A stretch of DNA of 64,000 bases from Thiohalorhabdus sp. Cl-TMA (GCF_041821045.1 NZ_JBGUAW010000001.1:1-64000); one strand, 5' to 3'; shown: positions 1 through 7,965, numbered from the stretch's first letter. Notes: generated by a model not told the origin, from the letters alone. Program-made: numbers and translations.

Positions 1-41
1 AGGTCTTCAATCTGTTCGTACTGTGCTTGGGTGATTTCCAT
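1..41 (-). CDS. IS5-family transposase, N-terminal fragment (runs off the window)
   Basis: The ATG is at 39-41 on the - strand and the visible product starts MEITQAQYEQIED. From memory this closely matches the usual N-terminus of IS5-family DDE transposases, which begin MEIT-x-x-QY followed by a PVQRGN-type motif. Only 13 residues are inside the window, so the catalytic DDE triad and the integrity of the gene cannot be judged. Confidence 0.55.
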   Translation of the reverse strand, partial: MEITQAQYEQIED

Positions 42-75
42 TAGCACAGTATATCAAATAGCGTTAACAGGCCCT
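1..75 (-). mobile_element. Edge of an IS5-family insertion sequence (cut by the window)
   Basis: The first 41 bases on the - strand encode the start of an IS5-type transposase. Just upstream of it, around positions 61-75, the - strand reads GGGCCTGTTAACGC, which looks like the outer end (terminal inverted repeat) of the element. A TATACT box lies between the presumed end and the ATG, as is common at IS ends. The other end lies outside the window, so the exact boundary and the target duplication cannot be confirmed. Confidence 0.5.
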
Positions 76-97
76 AGCCGACCACCCCGCCGGACAT

Positions 98-122
98 GAA
101 AAGGCCGGCCCGAGGGCCGGCC
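98..122 (-). terminator. Rho-independent terminator of the 149-484 gene
   Basis: Perfect 8-bp GC stem (GGCCGGCC at 103-110 and 115-122) with a 4-nt loop. On the - strand it is followed by TTTTC. It lies 27 bases past the stop codon of the small gene at 149-484, which fits a terminator for that gene. Confidence 0.7.
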
Positions 123-148
123 GATACGAAGGCCGTTAAGGAGCACCG

Positions 149-484
149 CTAGACCGTCCCCTGGGGTGCTTCCTCCCCCTCCTCGCGGAGACGTCCTCCC
201 AGATCCTCGGCGTTCCGCGCCAGACGCTCCACGACATCCCGCATGTGCGTGCGCTGGGCCGGGTGCCCCTGTTCGGCCAGCTGCGCCAGCCGCGAATGGG
301 CGCCCCGGAAGCGCCGTCGGGAGCTATCCCAGTCGGCGGGCACCTCGGCTCGTCTCGGCTCGGTACCGCGGACTCCCTGCGGGGAGGGGCCATCCCCTCC
401 GTCGAGGAGGCGCTCCTGCTCCCTCAAGGAGCTTTCGGCCCGATTAAGCACGGCATTCCATTCCAGGGTGCTGAAACTTTTCAT
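149..484 (-). CDS. Hypothetical protein, 111 aa, charged and helical
   Basis: Function not recognised. The 111-aa product is very rich in Arg and Glu, has no signal peptide or membrane segment, and its second half (about residues 60-105) looks helical and possibly coiled-coil. I regard it as a real gene for two reasons: the ATG at 484 has an AGAGGG ribosome-binding site about 6 bases upstream, and a GC-rich hairpin with a T-run follows the stop. It stands alone between an IS end and a 560-base gap. The two flanking signals are seen directly; the protein itself gives no family clue. Confidence 0.55.
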   Translation of the reverse strand: MKSFSTLEWNAVLNRAESSLREQERLLDGGDGPSPQGVRGTEPRRAEVPADWDSSRRRFRGAHSRLAQLAEQGHPAQRTHMRDVVERLARNAEDLGGRLREEGEEAPQGTV

Positions 485-1045
485 GGATCCCTCTTGATTA
501 ATGACTTTTTTATTCTTTTATCGGGCCGCACCGCCTAGCGCGCGGTCCGCCCCCCCTATCGGATGTTTCCATGCCTGATCCTCTGCAATTATCGGCAATG
601 GAATCCGCATACGGTTCCCATTCGCGGTGCTTCGGCCGCGCCATGGGCCGGCCCGCGAATCGATTTTTCCACTCCTTTTGAGACGCGTACGGCACCTTTC
701 GGGGAGATTCCTGATAACTGGAATTTTTCCCGGATTCTTCCTTTCAATCCGGGAAACCGCTCAGAATATGCGGCTCTTCCCCAATGGCCGTCCTTCGGGC
801 AATGCCGCCGCTTCCACGGTCCTCTTCCCCCGCCGTACCGGAAACGCGGCGGGGAAGCCAGGAACCCATTGTTGCCGCACCCCTCGAAGGTAATGTGGCG
901 GGGAGTGCTCTTCTCCGAAGACTCCGCGGCCTCCTGCCGCTACCATGGGGGGCGGGGTCCGCCGGGCCCGGCGGACGGATCCCGCAGACGGTCCCTTGCA
1001 GCCTGTCGCGCTTATATTCCAGGAACATGAAGGGGAATCCCGCTT
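485..1045. other. Non-coding gap upstream of the amylosucrase gene
   Basis: No convincing gene. Open frames here have atypical composition and no ribosome-binding site. The stretch holds an AT-rich patch at 497-525, just upstream of the 149-484 gene and probably part of its promoter, and a strong inverted repeat at 726-756. The last 25 bases provide an AGGGG-type ribosome-binding site for the next gene. Confidence 0.5.
726..756. repeat. Inverted repeat, 11-bp arms, 9-nt loop
   Basis: TTTCCCGGATT at 726-736 pairs perfectly with AATCCGGGAAA at 746-756. Neither strand has a T-run after the stem, so it is not a classical terminator. It could be an operator or an mRNA structure; no role can be assigned. 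Confidence 0.5.
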
Positions 1046-3010
1046 ATGAAAGAGCCCCGGGAAGGCGACCCGGAGTGGGTGGCGGAGCACAGCGCCTCCT
1101 CCCTGCGGCGCCTGATGCCCCGCATCGAGGCGCGCTTCAAGGAGCGCACCGACCCGGCGGAGTGGGAGGCCTACGTGGAGCGCCTCACCCGCCACTTCCC
1201 GCGCCTCTTCCAGCTCCTGCACACGCTCTACGGGGACAACTACGACTTCTTCTACCATCTGGAGAGCATCCTCGCCTCGGCCACCGAGATGTGGCTCACC
1301 CGTCCCGACGAGCTCAAGGCCCTGGACGCTCTGCGCGAAGCCGACCCCTACTGGTACCAGTCGCAGCGCATGATGGGCGCCACCTGCTACGTGGACCTGT
1401 TCGCCGGGGATCTGGAGAAACTGCGGGAGCGCACGCCCTATCTCTCGGAGCTGGGCATCACCTACCTGCACCTCATGCCGCTGTTCCAGGTACCGGAGGG
1501 GGACAATGATGGCGGCTACGCAGTGCGCAGTTACCGGAAGGTGAACGAGGCGCTGGGCACCATGGGCGAGCTGGCGGAGCTGGCCACCGAGCTCCGCCAC
1601 CACGGTATCTCGCTGACCCTGGACTTCGTGTTCAACCATACCTCCGACGAGCACGAGTGGGCCCGGCGGGCCCTGGCCGGCGAGCGGGAGCTCCAGGGCT
1701 ACTACCGCATATTCCCCGACCGCGAGTGGCCGGATGCCTACGAGGCCACCATGCCGGAGGTCTTCTCCGAGGATCACCCCGGGGCCTTTACCTACGTTCC
1801 CCGGATGAAGAAGTGGGTCTGGACCACCTTCCACACCTACCAGTGGGACCTGAACTACGCCAATCCGGCGGTGTTCAACAGCATGCTCGAGGAGATGCTG
1901 TTCCTCGCCAATCAGGGCGTGGAGATCCTGCGCCTGGACGCGGTGGCCTTCATCTGGAAGCGCCTGGGCACCAACTCCCAGAACCTGCCGGAGGCCCACT
2001 GGATCATTCAGGCCTTCAACGCCCTGGCGAAGATCGCCGCGCCGGCGGTGGTGTTCAAATCGGAGGCCATCGTCCACCCGGACGAGGTACGCCGCTACAT
2101 CTCCACCGAGGAGTGCCCGCTTTCCTATAACCCGCAGCTCATGGCGCTGCTGTGGGAGGCGCTGGCCACCCGCGATACCCGCGTGCTGTACACGGCCATG
2201 GAGCGCAGCTTCCATCTGCCCGAGGGCTGCACCTGGGTCAACTACGTGCGCAGCCACGACGACATCGGCTGGACCTTCGCCAACGAGGACGTGGAGGCCG
2301 TGGGCTTCGACCCCGACGCCCACCGGCGCTTCCTGACGCAGTTCTACACCGGCCGCTTTCCGGGCAGCTTCGCCCGCGGCGCCCCCTTCCAGGAGGAGCC
2401 GGAGACCGGCCAGGCCCGGGTTTCCGGCACCTGCGCGTCGCTGGCCGGGCTGGAAAAGGCGCTCGAGGAGGAGGATTGCAAGGAGGTGGACCTGGCCGTC
2501 CGCCGCATACTGCTCCTCCAGGGCATCAACATCACCATCGGGGGTATCCCGCTCATCTATCTGGGGGACGAGATCGCCAGCCTGAACGACTACAGCTACG
2601 ACCAGGAACCGGCCAAGATGGGGGATTCGCGCTGGCTGCACCGCGCGCCCTTCGACTGGGAACGGGCGGAGCAGCGCCACGACACCACCACGGTCCCGGG
2701 ACGGGTGTACGAGGGCCTGCTGCGGCTCATCCAGCTGCGCCAGCAGAACCCCGCTTTCACCCGCTCCGAGACGGAATTCGCCGCCACCGGCAACAAGCAC
2801 GTCTTCGGCTACATCCGCATCAACGACCAGGCCAGCGTCCTGGTGCTCGCCAACTTCAGCGAGCACGAGCAGTGCCTGGAGGCGCGGCGGCTCCGCCAGA
2901 TGGGCATGCGCAAGACCATGGTGGACCTGTTCGCGGGCCGCACCATCATCGCCACCCAGGAGCTGGTCATGGAGCCGTATCAGTTCATGGTGCTGAGCCG
3001 GGGCAGCTGA
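1046..3010 (+). CDS. Amylosucrase (GH13 family sucrose glucosyltransferase)
   Basis: Amylosucrase transfers the glucosyl unit of sucrose onto an alpha-1,4-glucan and releases fructose; it can also hydrolyse sucrose. The 654-aa product has the helical N-terminal domain of this enzyme (about 1-100), the GH13 barrel and a C-terminal beta domain. The GH13 signatures are intact: DFVFNHTSDEHEWA, the nucleophile in RLDAVAF (Asp298), the acid/base in FKSEAIVH (Glu340) and the stabiliser in HDDIGW (Asp405). All three are offset by 12 from Asp286/Glu328/Asp393 of the Neisseria polysaccharea enzyme, a strong family match. There is no signal peptide, so the enzyme is cytoplasmic. A 157-aa gene follows 16 bases later, probably in the same transcript. 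No sucrose synthesis or uptake genes are in the window. Confidence 0.93.
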   Translation: MKEPREGDPEWVAEHSASSLRRLMPRIEARFKERTDPAEWEAYVERLTRHFPRLFQLLHTLYGDNYDFFYHLESILASATEMWLTRPDELKALDALREADPYWYQSQRMMGATCYVDLFAGDLEKLRERTPYLSELGITYLHLMPLFQVPEGDNDGGYAVRSYRKVNEALGTMGELAELATELRHHGISLTLDFVFNHTSDEHEWARRALAGERELQGYYRIFPDREWPDAYEATMPEVFSEDHPGAFTYVPRMKKWVWTTFHTYQWDLNYANPAVFNSMLEEMLFLANQGVEILRLDAVAFIWKRLGTNSQNLPEAHWIIQAFNALAKIAAPAVVFKSEAIVHPDEVRRYISTEECPLSYNPQLMALLWEALATRDTRVLYTAMERSFHLPEGCTWVNYVRSHDDIGWTFANEDVEAVGFDPDAHRRFLTQFYTGRFPGSFARGAPFQEEPETGQARVSGTCASLAGLEKALEEEDCKEVDLAVRRILLLQGINITIGGIPLIYLGDEIASLNDYSYDQEPAKMGDSRWLHRAPFDWERAEQRHDTTTVPGRVYEGLLRLIQLRQQNPAFTRSETEFAATGNKHVFGYIRINDQASVLVLANFSEHEQCLEARRLRQMGMRKTMVDLFAGRTIIATQELVMEPYQFMVLSRGS

Positions 3011-3026
3011 AGCGAGGAAACGCACC

Positions 3027-3500
3027 ATGCGCAAGCAGATCATCGGCGCCCGGCAGACCGAGCCAATCCCCTGGGAAGAAGGCTGGCTGGACCTGGAGGC
3101 GCTGGCCCGGGTAGAGGTCACCTCCGAGGCGCCCGAATATCCCGTGGAGAATGCCCTGCTCCCCGGACGCCGGGACGGCTGGCGGGCATCCGCGCCCGGA
3201 CCGCAGACGCTCCGCCTGCTGTTCGACGAACCACGGGCGCTCATGCGGGTCCAATTGGAATTCCGGGAGACCGTGGAGTCCCGGACCCAGGAGCTGTTCC
3301 TGGGCTGGGCCACCGGGCCCGGCGAGGAGCCGCGGGAGATCGTCCGCCAGCAGTGGCATTTCGACCCGGAGGGCGCCACGCGGGAGGACGAGGACTACCG
3401 GGTCGAGCTGGCCCGGGTGGGTGTGCTGGAATTGGTCATCGTGCCGGACATCAGCCACGGCGACGCCCGGGCTTCCCTGGAGCGGCTGCGGGTGGCCTAG
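3027..3500 (+). CDS. Conserved hypothetical protein, possibly a beta-sandwich carbohydrate-binding domain
   Basis: The 157-aa product has no signal peptide or membrane helix. The middle (about residues 60-155) alternates short hydrophobic strands (TLRLLFDEP, MRVQLEFRE, RVELARVGVLELVIVPD), a pattern like discoidin/F5-8 or XRCC1-N beta-sandwich folds. Function cannot be assigned from sequence. It starts 16 bases after the amylosucrase stop and is very likely cotranscribed with it, so a role in glucan or sucrose metabolism is an inference from position only. Part of an overlapping, longer frame runs into the following map gene, but that is a different frame. Confidence 0.75.
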   Translation: MRKQIIGARQTEPIPWEEGWLDLEALARVEVTSEAPEYPVENALLPGRRDGWRASAPGPQTLRLLFDEPRALMRVQLEFRETVESRTQELFLGWATGPGEEPREIVRQQWHFDPEGATREDEDYRVELARVGVLELVIVPDISHGDARASLERLRVA

Positions 3501-3540
3501 CCCCGGCGCGGCTTTCCAATCTTCACCGGAGGAGCGCTCC

Positions 3541-4287
3541 GTGACCATCGGATCCCCGCAAGACATCGAGGGCCTGCGCGCCGCAGGGTGGGTCGTCGCC
3601 CACACGCTCAAGGAGATGGCCGAGCAGGCGCGGCCCGGCATGACCACCGCGGAGCTGGACGCCCTGGGCGCCGAGATCCTGGAGCGCCACGGAGCGCGCT
3701 CCGCGCCGCAGCTCTGCTACGACTTCCCGGGCGCCACCTGCATCAGCCTCAACGAGGAGGCGGCCCACGGCGTACCCGGCGACCGAACGCTGCAGAAGGG
3801 CGACGTGGTGAACGTGGACGTCTCCGCGGAGCTGGACGGCTACTTCGCCGATACCGGAGGCAGCTTCCTCATGCCCGGGGCCTCCGCGGAAATGGAGCGC
3901 CTCTGCGCCGCCACCCTGCGCGCCCGGGATAGCGCCCTCGCCCAGGTGCGCGCCGGCCAGCCCCTGAACGTGATCGGCCGGGCCATTCAGCAGACCGCCC
4001 GGCTGGAGGGCTTCAAGGTGCTGCGCAACCTGGGCAGCCACGGCGTGGGCGCCACCCTCCACGAGGAGCCGCGCTTCATACCGCCCTACTTCGATCCCCA
4101 CGACGACCGGGTCCTGGAGGACGGCCAGGTGATCACCATCGAGCCCTTCCTTTCCACCCACGCCTCCCGGGTCCGGGAGGGTGCGGACGGTTGGACCCTT
4201 TCCGGCCCGCGCAAGAACCGCTCGGCGCAGTACGAGCATACGTTGGTGGTCACCAAGGACGAGCCCCTCATCCTCACCAAGGCCTGA
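3541..4287 (+). CDS. map: Type I methionine aminopeptidase
   Basis: Removes the initiator methionine from nascent proteins in the cytoplasm. The 248-aa length is right for type I enzymes. All five metal ligands are present: Asp93 (VNVDVS), Asp104 (FADTGG), His167 (GSHGVG), Glu201 (ITIEPF) and Glu232 (QYEHTL). The start is GTG at 3541, chosen because a GGAGG ribosome-binding site lies about 8 bases upstream and the protein then begins in line with family members; the frame is open further upstream but overlaps the previous gene. It stands apart from rpsB/tsf, the usual neighbours, and could be a second map copy, which many proteobacteria have. Confidence 0.9.
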   Translation: MTIGSPQDIEGLRAAGWVVAHTLKEMAEQARPGMTTAELDALGAEILERHGARSAPQLCYDFPGATCISLNEEAAHGVPGDRTLQKGDVVNVDVSAELDGYFADTGGSFLMPGASAEMERLCAATLRARDSALAQVRAGQPLNVIGRAIQQTARLEGFKVLRNLGSHGVGATLHEEPRFIPPYFDPHDDRVLEDGQVITIEPFLSTHASRVREGADGWTLSGPRKNRSAQYEHTLVVTKDEPLILTKA

Positions 4288-4338
4288 TGCCGGGGGTGCA
4301 CCCCGCTTCGCGGACCATTCCCCGGGGGAAGCCCGGCC

Positions 4339-4941
4339 ATGAATCCGCTGCAGAGCCAGTTCGCCCTTCCGCGCGGTCCCCTGGGACGGGTGGCCGGTTG
4401 GGTGATGGCCCTTTCCAATCGGGCCTTGGCGCGGGAAACCCTCTCCCTGCTCGAGCCCGCCCGGGGGGAATGCGTCCTGGAGATCGGCGCGGGCCCCGGG
4501 GTCGGAATCGGCGATGCGGCGGAGCGAGTAAAGGACGGACTGGTGATGGGCGTGGACCTCTCCGAGGTCATGCTGGCCCAGGCGGCGCGCCGGAACCGGG
4601 CCCACATGCGGGCCGGCCGGGTGGGGCTGCAGCGGGCCTCCGCCTCGCGCCTACCGTTCCGGAGCGGGGCCTTCCAGGCCGCCTTCACCATCAACAATAT
4701 CCAGCTCTGGCCCGATCCCATGGCCAGCCTGGACGAAACCGCGCGCATCCTGTGCCCGGGCGGGCGCCTGGCCATCGCCCTGCAGCAGCGGGACGCCGAA
4801 AGCGCCATGGAGACGGCCTTTCAGCGCCGGAGCCTGGACCGGCGGGCCCGGGCCGCCGGACTGGAGATCGCGGCCAAGCGCACCAAGCCCCTCAATCCGA
4901 CCCCGGCCTTCCTCCTGCTGGTGCGCAAGCCTAGCGGATGA
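4339..4941 (+). CDS. Class I SAM-dependent methyltransferase
   Basis: A 200-aa product with a Methyltransf_11-type Rossmann core: motif I VLEIGAGPGVGIG (about residues 46-58), an acidic residue at the end of strand 2 in GVDLSEVM, and a motif IV-like FTINNIQLWPD. The substrate cannot be deduced; the order of motifs and the short C-terminus resemble small-molecule or quinone-type methyltransferases. It follows map by 51 bases. Its 3' end overlaps the convergent gene at 4931-5485 by 11 bases. Confidence 0.85.
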   Translation: MNPLQSQFALPRGPLGRVAGWVMALSNRALARETLSLLEPARGECVLEIGAGPGVGIGDAAERVKDGLVMGVDLSEVMLAQAARRNRAHMRAGRVGLQRASASRLPFRSGAFQAAFTINNIQLWPDPMASLDETARILCPGGRLAIALQQRDAESAMETAFQRRSLDRRARAAGLEIAAKRTKPLNPTPAFLLLVRKPSG

Positions 4942-5485
4942 GCCGGGCCAGCTTCTTGAAGCTGTCGGTGCCCGCCTGCTGCAGCCACTCGAACAGGATC
5001 GATTCCACGTTGGCCACCTGCACGCCGTTGCTCCGCAGGCGGTGGAGGGCATTCTCCTTGTGGTCGGCGCGCCGCGAGCAGATCCCGTCCTCCGCCACGA
5101 AGGGGGTGTAGCCGGCTCCCCGCAGCTCCAGGGCGGTCTGCAGAACGCAGACGTGGGCCTCCATGCCGAGCAGGACCACCTGGCTGCGGCCGGTGGCCTC
5201 CAGGGCACCGGAGAAGGCCGATTCGCCGCAGCAGGAGAAGCTATCCTTGCTCAGGACCTGGACGTTCTGCGGGAACTGGTCGCTTACCTCGGGCAGGGTG
5301 GCACCGAGCCCCTTGGGGTACTGCTCGGTGGCGATCACGGGGACATCGAGCGTTTCCGCGGCCTGCAGAAGCACGCCCACACCGGCCAGCACCTCGCGCC
5401 GGACATCGGGGTTCATGGCGGGAGCGAGCTTTTCCTGGATGTCCACGACGGCCAGGACACTGTTTTCGGCGCGGGCGATAGTCAT
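4931..5485 (-). CDS. Isochorismatase-like cysteine hydrolase (YcaC type)
   Basis: A 184-aa alpha/beta hydrolase of the isochorismatase superfamily. The catalytic triad typical of the cysteine hydrolases is visible: Asp15 (VVDIQEKL), Lys80 (LSKDSFSC) and Cys113 (EAHVCVLQT), the last in the usual G-x-E-x-H-V-C motif. Such proteins hydrolyse amides or related small molecules; the exact substrate cannot be told. The ATG at 5485 has a GGAGAA ribosome-binding site. The stop lies inside the end of the convergent methyltransferase gene. Confidence 0.88.
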   Translation of the reverse strand: MTIARAENSVLAVVDIQEKLAPAMNPDVRREVLAGVGVLLQAAETLDVPVIATEQYPKGLGATLPEVSDQFPQNVQVLSKDSFSCCGESAFSGALEATGRSQVVLLGMEAHVCVLQTALELRGAGYTPFVAEDGICSRRADHKENALHRLRSNGVQVANVESILFEWLQQAGTDSFKKLARLIR

Positions 5486-5786
5486 GGCGGAAGGTTCTCC
5501 TTGGCGCTAACTGGTTACAAGCCCCCATGCAAAGGGAGGCCAGGGACCGGATTGTAAGCCAATCCGCGGCCGCGCTGCAGGCCCGGTTCCCGGCAACGGC
5601 AATTCATTGCATTTTACTCTCCACTGCTCCGAGTGCGGGGCCGCGGAAACGGCAACCGCAGCATGGCCGCGATTCACCGTGCCCTAACTCCCTGGAGGCA
5701 AAGGAAAAGCCCTTCCCGGAAGGGAAGGGCTTTGCGCGCCGCCTTTGGCGCCGGCGTAGTCCGGGAAGCGGGCTCCGATACGGCGA
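5486..5786. other. Non-coding gap with a terminator
   Basis: No credible gene. The right part holds the terminator of the outer-membrane protein gene (5704-5733). The left part should hold the promoter of the hydrolase gene; no clear -35/-10 pair could be picked. Confidence 0.5.
5701..5733 (-). terminator. Rho-independent terminator of the outer-membrane protein gene
   Basis: Perfect 11-bp stem (AAGCCCTTCCC at 5706-5716 with GGGAAGGGCTT at 5721-5731) and a 4-nt loop. On the - strand it is followed by TTCCTTT. It lies 54 bases beyond the stop of the gene at 5787-6365. Confidence 0.8.
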
Positions 5787-6365
5787 TCAGAAGCTGTAGG
5801 TCAGCCCCGCGGACAGGCGGGTCACCGTGTCGGCGGGCTCGATGTCCGTCCCGCGGTACGTCATGGTTTCCCAGACGCGGTAGATGTACTCCCCGCCGGC
5901 CTTGATCCCGAGGTGGTCGCCGAGCATATAGGTCAGGCCCAGGCCGACATTGGCACTGTAGTTGTACCAGGTGTCATCCAGGGAGCCATTCCTGTAGACC
6001 TTGTAGTCCAGCTTCCTCCAGCCATAGGCGCCACCGAACTTGAAGTGGGGAATCAGCCTTTCCTGCACGGCAAAGGGCACGAGGAAGTCCAGCCCGAAGG
6101 CCACTTGGCTGTTGCTGGCAATCTCTTCATCCCCGGTGAGGGACTCGTAGAACAGCTCCACCTGCGGGGACTTCTCCGCTCCAAAAGCGCCATATACCCG
6201 GTAACCGGACAGGGATCCATTGTCCGTAGTTGAGCTGCCAGGCGTATACGTGGTTTCGCGGCTGACGGAATCGCTGACGTAGTCGACCCCGAGCTCGGCG
6301 GCGGCGCCGGCGGTGGCGAAGAAGCCCAGGACCGCTGCCAGGCCCAACCGGTAAAGATGTTGCAC
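5787..6365 (-). CDS. Outer-membrane beta-barrel protein (porin-like)
   Basis: A 192-aa precursor. A GTG start at 6365 was chosen because it has a GGGGGAG ribosome-binding site and opens a normal signal peptide: a positive start, the hydrophobic run LGLAAVLGFFATAG, then AAA before ELGVDYV (cleavage near residue 23). The mature part is a series of amphipathic strands rich in Tyr and Gly, and the last residue is Phe in LSAGLTYSF, the usual C-terminal signal for outer-membrane assembly. Size fits an 8-stranded barrel of the OmpW/OmpA-like 'outer membrane beta-barrel domain' type. Ligand unknown. It is a single-gene unit with its own candidate promoter and terminator. Confidence 0.78.
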   Translation of the reverse strand: MQHLYRLGLAAVLGFFATAGAAAELGVDYVSDSVSRETTYTPGSSTTDNGSLSGYRVYGAFGAEKSPQVELFYESLTGDEEIASNSQVAFGLDFLVPFAVQERLIPHFKFGGAYGWRKLDYKVYRNGSLDDTWYNYSANVGLGLTYMLGDHLGIKAGGEYIYRVWETMTYRGTDIEPADTVTRLSAGLTYSF

Positions 6366-6677
6366 CGTACTCCCCCTTTTTGAATGGCATGTTATCCCCG
6401 GATGGGGCATTTAAGAGCATTAGAATCTAGCATCCGGTAAATATCGCCGCAATGGTAAGCGGGATTCTATAAGCCCTTTCATTGCAAATATAATTAATAT
6501 CCGATTTAAATTTTAAATAGGCATAACGAGTGGCAGCTGGACCCACTTAAAAAGTTAGGGATTGCCGCACAGGAAATCAGAATAGGCCAGCTTGGGGGGA
6601 TTACCAGCTTCCGCAATAAGAATGCGGAATTGAAGGGGGATATCCGGAGAAGCCGGGAAGCCCTCGGAGGACCGGAT
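6366..6677. other. AT-rich intergenic region
   Basis: No gene seen. The region 6478-6530 is strongly AT-rich compared with its surroundings. It contains the candidate promoter of the outer-membrane protein gene (6424-6452). The right end is the 3' flank of the ExoD-like gene and has no obvious terminator. Confidence 0.5.
6424..6452 (-). promoter_or_regulatory. Candidate sigma-70 promoter of the outer-membrane protein gene
   Basis: On the - strand TTGCGG (6447-6452) and TAGATT (6424-6429) are separated by 17 bases, and TGC precedes the -10 box, as in extended -10 promoters. It lies about 60 bases upstream of the GTG start. The match is moderate. Confidence 0.35.
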
Positions 6678-7283
6678 TCACACCATGGTATAGATGATGA
6701 GCCCGAAGGTGAGCGCGGTAGCCAGGAAGGCGAACAGGGCCAGGGCCCCGTCCCGGGCGATCAGGGCGAGTCCGAAGGCGGTCAGGGCGACGCCGGCGCC
6801 ATTGGCGCTGAAGGGGATCAGCTCCATGACCGGCATGCCGAGGGCGATGAGGATGCAGACCCCGGCGATGGCGTAGAGCGCGGTTCCCTGGGCAAACCGC
6901 CGCAAGCGCGGCCGGGTCCAGCGGTCCAGGAACCGCGCGGGCGGCCGCATCCAGCGCAGGGCCTTGCAGAGCCCTTGCCGCCCCACGGAGCGCTTGAGGA
7001 GCCAACCGGGCAGCCAGAAGTGCTCCCGCCGGAACAGTAGCTGGCCGGCGGTAAGCAGCACCAGCGCCGCCATGATGGTGGGCATACCGGGAATATCGCC
7101 GATAACGGGGGCAAGCGTGATCAGGCCCGACAACAGGATCAGGGGCCCGAAGGAGCGACGCCCGGTGGCGTCGAGAATGGTGTCCAGGTTGACCCGCTCC
7201 CGCTCGGCTGCCGCATCGCCGATCCGGTCGAGCAGGTCCTCCAGGCTCAGGGGCTCTTGGCGCATATCCCCACCGTGCGCCAT
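6678..7283 (-). CDS. ExoD-like membrane protein
   Basis: A 201-aa protein of the ExoD (exopolysaccharide synthesis) family. The N-terminal 60 residues contain the LSLEDLLDRIGD start and the segment TGRRSFGPLILLSGLITLAP, then the I-P-G-M-P motif (IGDIPGMPTIMAAL) typical of the family. About four to five hydrophobic segments (near 48-68, 70-84, 133-153, 157-172, 178-199) put it in the inner membrane. ExoD was linked to exopolysaccharide production and alkali tolerance in Rhizobium; its biochemical role is not known. The ATG at 7283 is used; an in-frame ATG at 7265 with GTGGGGAT before it is an alternative. Confidence 0.85.
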   Translation of the reverse strand: MAHGGDMRQEPLSLEDLLDRIGDAAAERERVNLDTILDATGRRSFGPLILLSGLITLAPVIGDIPGMPTIMAALVLLTAGQLLFRREHFWLPGWLLKRSVGRQGLCKALRWMRPPARFLDRWTRPRLRRFAQGTALYAIAGVCILIALGMPVMELIPFSANGAGVALTAFGLALIARDGALALFAFLATALTFGLIIYTMV

Positions 7284-7345
7284 TCCCGCTGCCGGAAGAA
7301 ACAGCCGTCCATATGGGCTGCCGGAACCAGGCCGGGTACCGGCCT

Positions 7346-7930
7346 TCAGGTCGCCGGGGGACGGCCTACCGGTCCCAGGAACCGGGGCACCCGCTCCCGG
7401 TAGACGCGGTATTCAGCGCCGTATTGCCGCTCCAGCCAGGGCTCCTCGGTGAAGGGAAACACCACGAAGCCCAGGATCCCGGGAATGGCCGCCAGCGCCG
7501 CCGGCACGGAATCGGTGAGCACCACCAGACCGACGATGACCATCAGGTTCCCCAGGTACTGGGGATTGCGGGTAAAGCGGTACGGTCCCGTGGTGACCAG
7601 GGCATCCTTCAGTCCCGCCGTGGCCCGCTCCCCCAGGAAGGCCACCCCGTGGAAGGCGAGCCCGATACCGCCGAGCACGAGGACGGCCCCGACCCAGCGC
7701 ACCCAGCCACCGCCCAGACCCAGGGTGTCCACGGAGGACACCCCGACCACCATCAGTCCCGCGAAGAGGAGGATCGTGCACATCCAAACCAGGGCGATCC
7801 GCCAGCCCGCCCCCTTCGTGGTTGGCGGCCAGACGCGGCGGTTGGGGAGCACCAGGGAGCCGACCAGGGCCAGCAACAGAATCAGCCCGGTGGCCAGGGT
7901 AACCCAGAAGCTCGGGGATGGTTGCGGCAA
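7346..7930 (-). CDS. Isoprenylcysteine carboxyl methyltransferase-like membrane protein
   Basis: An integral membrane protein of the ICMT/phospholipid-methyltransferase superfamily, with four hydrophobic segments and the C-terminal SAM-binding signature GPYRFTRNPQYLGNL followed by EEPWLERQYG-x-EY-x-x-Y. Bacterial members are methyltransferases of uncertain substrate (lipids or isoprenoids). The frame is open to an ATG at 7990, but that would overlap the upstream gene by 25 bases. I prefer TTG at 7930, which has a GGGAGG ribosome-binding site 5 bases upstream and gives 194 aa. Confidence 0.8.
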   Translation of the reverse strand: MPQPSPSFWVTLATGLILLLALVGSLVLPNRRVWPPTTKGAGWRIALVWMCTILLFAGLMVVGVSSVDTLGLGGGWVRWVGAVLVLGGIGLAFHGVAFLGERATAGLKDALVTTGPYRFTRNPQYLGNLMVIVGLVVLTDSVPAALAAIPGILGFVVFPFTEEPWLERQYGAEYRVYRERVPRFLGPVGRPPAT

Positions 7931-7965
7931 GGCGGCCTCCCTCCCTTTGCGCGGGGGCTGTCGGT

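Noticed and set aside
563-1030. 155-codon + strand frame before the amylosucrase gene
   Set aside because: Composition unlike the real genes, no ribosome-binding site, no family, and it crosses the inverted repeat.
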